Of a DNA stretch of 64,000 nt, positions 56,569 to 64,000 are shown piece after piece. A program made the position numbers and the translations under genes. The stretch is from Thelonectria olida. Taxonomy: Eukaryota; Ascomycota; Sordariomycetes; Hypocreales; Nectriaceae. Position 1 is the first letter of the stretch, and each line of letters opens with the position of its first letter. The stretch lies in the NCBI GenBank assembly GCA_020736575.1, contig JAGPYM010000012.1:744001-808000 (forward strand), read 5' to 3'. The notes under the pieces were generated by a model that was given only the letters and a program-made list of their open reading frames with translations, was not told where the DNA came from and made no database searches.

Positions 56569-59088
56569 AAGGGGCTTGGAAGAGTCGATGGGATTGATGA
56601 CGAAATGTACGAGAGCGAAATGTATGAAGTAAAATAAGCTTATATTTGATCTGTTTTTATTCGAGGCACCATCTCCAATGGCTTTCTATTCCACTTATTC
56701 CATGTGCAGGTTGATGTTCGCACCTGGGATTAGTTCAATGTGAGGTCGTCTCAGATGATTGGCCGTCATCATTGTCCGCGCAAGATACCTACCTACCAGG
56801 TACCTGGGTAAGTAGACATGGGTTAGTTGATGTTGTTCAATGGCCAACATGAACCGTGGGTTGATAATGGGCTTATTCCGGCAATCTTGATCTGGTCAAG
56901 GCACGAATACAAGTTAATAGGATGCTCACTGCTTATGGTCGGCGAACAGTGAGATGTCGTCCCAGCGTGGAGGTGTTGCTGACGGTCGGACCAATCTCGT
57001 CAGGGCACTTGGTCACTTGACAAGCATGTTGCATGAGATTTGGTTAGGGAATTGGGGTCCAGGACTCCGGGGAGAGTTGGCAGGCCGGGGAGTGTTTGGG
57101 GATACGAAGCTGTTCTTTGTCCATCTAGGTGCATAAGCCACCGCCGGTTGCAAACGGAGGTCTTGAGGAGGAATCGCTGAATCCTGGCACACGAAACAAC
57201 CACTGCCTCCAAGAGAGAGAGACACTAGAAACAAATGCCAGCACTCTAGACGAACGGAACTTCCAGTCATGGTAATTCGAAGACACGGGGATAACATGTT
57301 TCTTTTTGCATGTCATCTCATGTTTGAGAACGTTTTTGATGGAGGCGGATGGGATGGCCCTTGGTGGACCCCGTGAAGATGACAATCAATGGGTGGCTAC
57401 CTTGGGGGGCTACAACTCCACTCGGCGGCCGCAGAGTACCGGATGTTGCGACGGGAACAGGTATCTCTATCAGGGAAATTGGCTGAGAAGATACACGAAA
57501 ACAAATCCAACGAGGTACTTCCAGTCCGGGGGGGCCACCCCTTCGCCGACTACGACCCTGATCCAGTGGGTGGCGGGTGATGTGGCTTTTGCTCGGGAGC
57601 CACGAATAGAAACACACACAGCCCGGCTCTGGCTCTGGCCTTGGCTGCGGCTGGGGAGCAGAGTACCCCTTTAAGAAAAAAGTCGAGAAAGACAAGAGAG
57701 AGAGAGAATAATGTAGGTCGTGGCAGATGAGACGGATCGGACCCTGTTTTTTGCGTTTTGTTGTTGTTCTGTTGGCAGGGTCATTGCGGGAGGTCTGTTC
57801 CCCAATTCTTTGGATGAAGCTGAGACGGGACGGGCTAGGAACAAATGGACGGGCAATCGTAGAGACAAGAACAATCCATCTTTGTTAGGCTGTTCCATTC
57901 CTACTTCGTGCTAATATAAGCACCTGCCAGCCAGCCACTTGGAATACGTAGGTAGGTAGTTAATTAAGGCATCAAGCGACTCAGCATTTTAGCAACTTTA
58001 CTCAGCAGTCGACGTAACTTGACGATTGGATCCTAGTCCCGAGGTGACGACGGCCCCAGAAGGAAGCAGCGTCCGGCATTTCTTCAGAAGAGACCCGCCA
58101 CCGTCTCCTGCCACGTCCACCTTTCGAGCCTTCATCTCACCATCAAACGAGACTGCGAAAGAAGGTTTGGAGAGGACAAAAGAGACAAAAGAGAGAAGAA
58201 AGAAGAGGAGCCACCTCTCAGGGTACCTAGGAAAGATTGATTGATAACTGCAAGCCAACCGTTGTTGGATCTTGCTTTTCTGCATCCTCTTTTTACGCCT
58301 ACCGCCTGTCTCACCTCGAAAAGTCTCGGAGACAGGCCAATCACTGCATGCAAGCTGGCCACACGGAGTCGCCTGTAACCTTTGAGCCTCAGGTCGACAG
58401 GTTCCATCCACTGGAACTTGGGACGTCAAGCCAGCAAGTCCCACAGCGCCGCGACGCAACGCACCAACGAGTCCCTCAGTCCCTGTCCCAGTCCCCGGCG
58501 CGCCACACGGCTCCCTACCGCATGCATCCTTGGTGCTAAACCGAGTCCAGAAGGCACAGCATACCTCCAGACCTGGTAGTGTAGCTGTCCAGTGCTGCCG
58601 GTAGGTAGCGCTGCCCGCGTTGGCCTTGGTCGCTTCACTCACTTCCTTCGAGCTTACGCCCAGACAAGAGAAAGGAGGCTGTGCAGCCTTTCCAATCCCG
58701 AACTTCAGAGGCTGGTTTTGGTCCGCCAACACAGCCAGCGAGCGCTTGCGTCCGACTTTCCAGACCCTAGACATCATAAGCCGAATACTGGTAGAGCCAG
58801 AGCCACGGCGCCAAGCGGTCAACTCAGCTGTGCTTAGGTTGCTTTCCCCCGTCGATCGACTTTCTTTCTCGACACTTGCGACGACCTCATCTCTCCACGA
58901 CGACCCACGATTACGACCTCCCCACACGATTCCTCGTTTCCTCTCTCCACCCTCACCCATCCATCAATCTACTCATCTCGAGCCGAAACTTCTTTTTCTC
59001 ACTGCGATATCCTCTGCATTCCATCCTTTCCGCATGCCGGCCGTTCCCTGTCCCGAGCTGATTGTCTGACCTCGAATTGTCCGCCAGC
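56569..59088. other. Intergenic and long leader of the P4-ATPase gene
   Basis: About 2.5 kb. A TACCTACCTACCAGGTACC cluster lies at 56787-56806, with TAGGTAGGTAG at 57949 and TACCTAGG at 58224. The last 250 bp are pyrimidine-rich, a likely transcription-start and leader region. A 320-codon minus frame (58960-57998) has no domain and is not accepted. Confidence 0.55.
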
Positions 59089-62000
59089 ATGGCTGGACGA
59101 CCTCCAGGTCCCCAAGGGGACACCTCCAACAATCGGGACAACCTACTGCTTGACCTCGACAACGAGCAACCGGTTTATAACGATGGCCAGCGGTCCGCAA
59201 TCAATGATGATGATCTAATGCGCTTTCACAACCAGCAAGAAGACGCCCAGGGTCGACCCTCCGTCTCTTACGACGACTTTGTTGGCGGTACTGGCTCCCA
59301 CCCGCCAGCGTCGCGACAACCCGAAAACCTTGGCGTCCCAGGTCCCGGCGGCTCTGGCACCAGTCCTTACATGACCAGACAGTACAGCCAAACGTCAGAA
59401 CTGAACAACTACCAGCGCTACGCAGATGACTTTGACGACTATCCCACCGAGGGCGAATCATACTACCAGCATGGCGGCGTAAGGGCCGACGAAAGCTCAC
59501 CATCCTTGGCGAGGAACAATGCGCGGAATCGAAACAGTGTGTTGGGTCTCGGCGGCGGCTTCTTCGGCAAGGTCAAGAATAAGTTGGGCATGGGCCAAGG
59601 TTATTCAGAGATGGATCTGCCTTTGACAGAACCGGGTCATGCACGAGGTGACTCTGTTGGAGGATCATCACAGCAACAATCCAAGAAGAGCGGCTTTGAT
59701 ATGGGCAACTTCAAGTTTGGCTTCGGCAAGAGCAAGCCAGATCCCTCGACTCTCGGACCCAGGCTCATCTATCTCAACAATCCTCCCGCCAATGCCGCTA
59801 ACAAATACGTCGACAATCACATCTCCACTGCAAAGTACAACGTCGCTACCTTCCTACCCAAGTTCCTCTTTGAACAATTCTCAAAGTTCGCCAACATCTT
59901 CTTCTTGTTCACCGCCGCCCTTCAGCAGATCCCCGATCTGTCACCGACGAACCCCTACACGACCATTGCGCCTCTCATTGTGGTGCTAATTATTTCTGCC
60001 GGAAAGGAATTGGTGGAGGATTACAGGAGAAAACAGGCCGACAATGCTCTCAATACCGCACAGGCTCGAGTTCTGCGAGGCTCCAGCTTTACCGAGACGA
60101 AATGGATCAACGTGGCTGTGGGCGATATCATCAGAGTGGAATCAGAAGAGCCTTTCCCTGCCGATTTGGTCCTTCTGGCTAGTTCTGAGCCCGAGGGCCT
60201 TTGTTATATCGAAACTGCCAATCTCGATGGCGAGACTAACCTTAAGATCAAGCAGGCGGTCCCTGAAACTTCCACCATGGTTTCCACGGCCGAACTGAGC
60301 AGACTGGGTGGCCGAATCAAGTCGGAACAGCCTAACAGTAGTCTGTACACGTACGAAGCGACCCTGACGATGCAGGCGGGAGGTGGTGAAAAGGAGCTTT
60401 CCCTCAGCCCCGAGCAGCTTCTGCTCAGAGGAGCTACCTTGAGAAACACTCCCTGGATCCACGGTGTAGTGGTTTTCACCGGACATGAGACCAAGTTGAT
60501 GCGAAATGCTACTGCGGCACCAATCAAGCGGACAAAGGTCGAGAAGCAGCTCAACTGGCTCGTTTTGGTCCTGATCGGCATGCTCATGATTCTGAGTGTT
60601 GTCTCCACCGTCGGAGATCTCGTTCAACGAAAGGTCGAGGACGATGCTCTTGTATATCTTCAGCTTGACCCTACTAGCACCGCCGCAGAGGTCGTCAAGA
60701 CTTTCTTCAAGGACATGGTCACCTATTGGGTCTTGTTTTCGGCCCTGGTCCCCATCTCTCTGTTTGTCACAGTCGAATTGGTCAAGTACTGGCACGGAAT
60801 TCTCATCAACGACGACCTGGACATGTACTACGACAAGACCGATACCCCAGCAACCTGCCGAACATCGAGTTTGGTCGAAGAACTGGGAATGGTCGAGTAC
60901 GTCTTCTCCGACAAGACTGGCACCTTGACCTGTAACCAGATGGAGTTTAAGCAGTGTACGATTGCCGGAATTCAGTACGCCGATGACGTTCCCGAAGACC
61001 GTCGCCCGGTCATGCAAGACGATGGTACGGAAGTCGGTCTTTTCGACTTCAAGGCCCTCAACAAGAACCTGACGCAGGGCCACGAATCTGCACAGGTCAT
61101 TCACCATTTCTTGTCGCTGCTCTCAACCTGCCATACCGTCATTCCCGAAATAGACGAGAAGGGTAAAATCAAGTATCAAGCTGCCTCTCCCGATGAGGGT
61201 GCTCTGGTGCAAGGTTCGCTGGAACTCGGATACAAGTTTACCGCTCGAAAGCCCAAGTCCGTTATCATCGAGGCCAACGGGGAAGAAATGGAGTTTGAGC
61301 TTCTTGCTGTTTGTGAATTCAACTCGACTCGAAAGAGAATGTCTACCATCTATCGATGCCCCGACGGCAAGGTTCGCTGCTACACCAAGGGCGCCGATAC
61401 TGTCATCTTGGAACGCCTGAACGACGATAACCCGCATGTTGAAGTCACTTTGCAACATCTTGAAGAGTATGCCTCGGAAGGCCTGCGAACCCTTTGTCTG
61501 GCCATGCGAGAGGTCCCCGAGCAGGAGTTTCAGGATTGGTGGAAGGTTTTCGACCAGGCTCAGATGACTGTTGGTGGAAACCGTGCTGAGGAGGTTGACA
61601 AGGCTGCCGAGCTCATCGAGCACGACTTTTACCTCCTTGGTGCGACGGCTATTGAGGATCGTCTTCAGGACGGTGTCCCCGAGACTATCCACACCCTGCA
61701 GGAGGCCAACATCAAGGTCTGGGTGCTGACTGGAGATCGACAGGAAACGGCCATCAACATTGGTATGAGTTGTAAGCTGCTAAGCGAGGACATGATGTTG
61801 TTGATTGTCAACGAAGAAACGGCTGCCGCGACTCGGGACAATATCCAAAAGAAGATTGACGCTATTCGGACCCAGGGCGACGGCACCATCGAGACGGAGA
61901 CGCTTGCCCTGATCATCGACGGAAAGTCTCTCACCTATGCCCTCGAGAAGGATCTTGAGAAGCTGTTCCTAGATCTGGCTGTTATGTGCAAGGCTGTCAT

Positions 62001-63269
62001 CTGTTGTCGAGTCTCTCCCCTCCAAAAGGCGCTGGTGGTCAAGCTGGTCAAGAAGTATCAGAAGCAGTCGATCCTCCTCGCTATCGGCGATGGTGCGAAC
62101 GACGTCTCCATGATTCAAGCTGCGCATATCGGTGTTGGTATCAGCGGTATGGAAGGTCTTCAGGCTGCGCGAAGTGCCGATGTAGCCATCGGTCAGTTCA
62201 GGTACCTTCGAAAGCTTCTTCTTGTCCACGGCGCCTGGAGTTACCAGCGCGTGAGCAAGACGATTCTATTCTCCTTCTACAAGAACATTGCCTTGTACAT
62301 GACTCAGTTCTGGGTAAGTTCTGTTTGGTCTAGTACAATAAGAATTTCCTTGCTGACAATTTGCTAGTTTACCTTCCAAAACGTCTTCTCTGGTCAGGTC
62401 ATCTACGAATCATGGACCTTGTCCTTCTACAACGTCTTCTACACCGTCTTGCCACCCCTGGCGCTCGGTATTCTGGATCAGTTCATCTCGGCCCGCCTGT
62501 TGGATCGCTACCCTCAGCTATACATGATGGGCCAGCAAAACCAGTTCTTCAAGCTCAAGGTCTTTGCACAGTGGATTGCGAACGCTTTGTATCACTCCCT
62601 AATCCTGTACGTTGGCGGCGAGCTGTTCTGGTATGGCGACCTTATCCAGGGTGATGGCAAGATTGCTGGGCATTGGGTCTGGGGAACGGCCATGTACGGT
62701 GCGGTTCTCCTCACTGTTCTGGGCAAGGCTGCTTTGGTTACCAACAACTGGACCAAGTACCATGTTATCGCCATCCCAGGCAGCATGGCTTTCTGGTATC
62801 TCTTCATTGCTGTCTACGGCATTGTTGCGCCTATGCTCAACATTTCTAACGAGTATCACGGCGTGGTACCCAGACTCTTTGCCAGCCCTGTCTTCTGGCT
62901 ACAGACTTTTGTTCTCGCCATCCTCTGCCTCCTCCGAGACTTCGCCTGGAAGTACGCTAAGCGCATGTACTGGCCACAAACATATCACCACATCCAAGAG
63001 ATTCAGAAGTACAACATTCAAGATTACCGACCAAGGTATGTTTCTCTCGTTGGATCTTGATTCTGAACAGCGTACTAACGAAATATAGAATGGAACAATT
63101 CCAAAAGGCTATCCGAAAGGTGCGGCAAGTCCAGCGCATGCGCAAGCAACGCGGCTATGCCTTTTCCCAAGCCGACGAAAGTCAAACGCGTGTGCTACAG
63201 GCATACGACACTACGAAACACCGTGGACGATACGGTGAAATGGAAAGCTCGAGACCGGGCGGGAGATAA
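59089..63269 (+). CDS. DRS2: DRS2-type P4-ATPase (aminophospholipid flippase), 3 exons
   Basis: Exons 59089-62313, 62368-63035 and 63089-63269 join to 1357 residues, about the size of yeast Drs2. The N-terminal 220 residues are disordered. P4 hallmarks are: FLFEQFSKFANIFFLFTAALQQIP (TM1), DGETNLK at 380, PISL at 555 in TM4, phospho-Asp608 in DKTGTLT, and GDGANDVS at 1000. Ten membrane segments are expected. The C-terminal tail has a basic KAIRKVRQVQRMRKQRG stretch and the GYAFS motif (1320-1324), matching the autoinhibitory GFAFS and PI4P/ArfGEF-responsive region of Drs2. It flips phosphatidylserine and phosphatidylethanolamine to the cytosolic leaflet of late Golgi membranes for vesicle budding, normally with a Cdc50 subunit that is not in this window. 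Confidence 0.96.
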
Positions 63270-64000
63270 GCCCGGCCAACGTTGCGAGCTTTGGCGTGAA
63301 TGATCGGGACGGAACGGAACTCGTGATTTATTGCGCATGACGAGATAAAAGAAACCCGGACCTACTCAGGAGTTGGACTCTGTCTATTTACAAATCATTT
63401 TAGTTGCTTGTGTTCTCTTCCATGTCCACCATGATGAAGCCGGCGGAGATTTTTGGAGCTTAGATGCTGTACCCTTCCCCAGCCCCCTTATTTTTGATTT
63501 CTGCTTTATTCTTGGCGGGTCACCAAGCCTCATTCCACGGCTTGAGGCTGCTGGAATATCACGACGATTTTAGATGCCTTTTCTCGAAGAGAAGGCGGGA
63601 GAAGCCAGGCTGGGGCTGGAGAGAGAGTGAGACAGATGGTTGGGACTGGATTGAACTGGAACTGGACAGTTACTGGATGGAATGGGATATGACGGGGACT
63701 TGGACCGAAGGTGTATTGTGTTATGTACTCTATTGGGCGAAAAGATGGCCTGTCATGACGGAGAGATTTGACTGTACGACTGTTTGCATCGTCGTTTTTT
63801 GTTATTTGCGTGTGTGCCTGGAACCATGTTGATGAGTGAGGTATCCCGAGGAGGACGAACAAGGAGAGCCGCATGGGTATGAGCCACCCTGGCGCAGCTG
63901 AATGTCTCGTCGATCCATTGGAAAGTCATGGTTAGATGCAGCCCGACGGTGATTACTTCGTAAACATGCAAGACGGAGGCAACAGCAAAAGATGTAGCCG
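63270..64000. other. Right-edge intergenic region
   Basis: About 730 bp after the flippase stop. Open frames on both strands overlap and lack domains. No gene, RNA or repeat was recognised. Confidence 0.6.

Noticed and set aside
57998..58960. 320-codon minus-strand frame upstream of DRS2
   Set aside because: No domain, a low-complexity Arg/Gly/Ser texture, and it overlaps the pyrimidine-rich leader of DRS2; purine-rich complements often lack stops.

Overview
The window reads as nuclear DNA of a filamentous ascomycete, most likely a Sordariomycete (inferred). Protein-coding genes carry short introns of about 50-210 nt with GT donors, CTAAC/CTGAC-type branch points and AG acceptors. The window also holds a fungus-type peroxin 26, a Zn2Cys6 regulator, a tRNA with a tiny intron, and a relic whose internal stops are all TAG, as repeat-induced point mutation (RIP) would produce. 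Exon boundaries were assembled by hand. Every multi-exon model keeps frame across its junctions and ends at a stop.

Layout. 1-21 kb is a housekeeping block: mitoribosomal protein mL46 (+), cohesin SMC3 (-), the Snf2 ATPase MOT1 (+), an orphan coiled-coil gene (-) with a duplicated leader, an intron-bearing tRNA-Gly(GCC), and the Hsp90 co-chaperone CDC37 (+). 22-24.5 kb has a secreted, probably GPI-anchored PLC-like phosphodiesterase and a small thiamine-binding-fold protein (ECM15/UPF0045 family). 27-32.5 kb has the two GABA-shunt enzymes, succinate-semialdehyde dehydrogenase (-) and GABA aminotransferase (+), divergent around one 2.1-kb promoter region. About 5 kb of gene-free DNA follows, with a strong inverted repeat, and then a six-exon Zn2Cys6 transcription factor (37.7-40.6 kb).

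40.6-44.9 kb looks like an accessory island. It has degenerate reading frames, a minisatellite, a four-stop relic with a C2H2-like finger, and an unrecognised three-exon gene. From 45 kb housekeeping genes resume: a CCDC47/DUF1682 ER membrane protein (-), a haspin kinase (+), peroxin 26 (+), the SF3b subunit RDS3/PHF5A (-) divergent from a pinin-domain gene (+), an epoxide-hydrolase-like alpha/beta hydrolase (+), and a DRS2-type P4-ATPase flippase (+).

The best-supported functional unit is the GABA catabolic pair: GABA-T makes succinic semialdehyde and SSADH oxidises it to succinate. The nearby Zn2Cys6 factor is a candidate but unproven regulator. A second suggestive unit is the RDS3/pinin pair, two splicing-related genes sharing about 420 bp of promoter.
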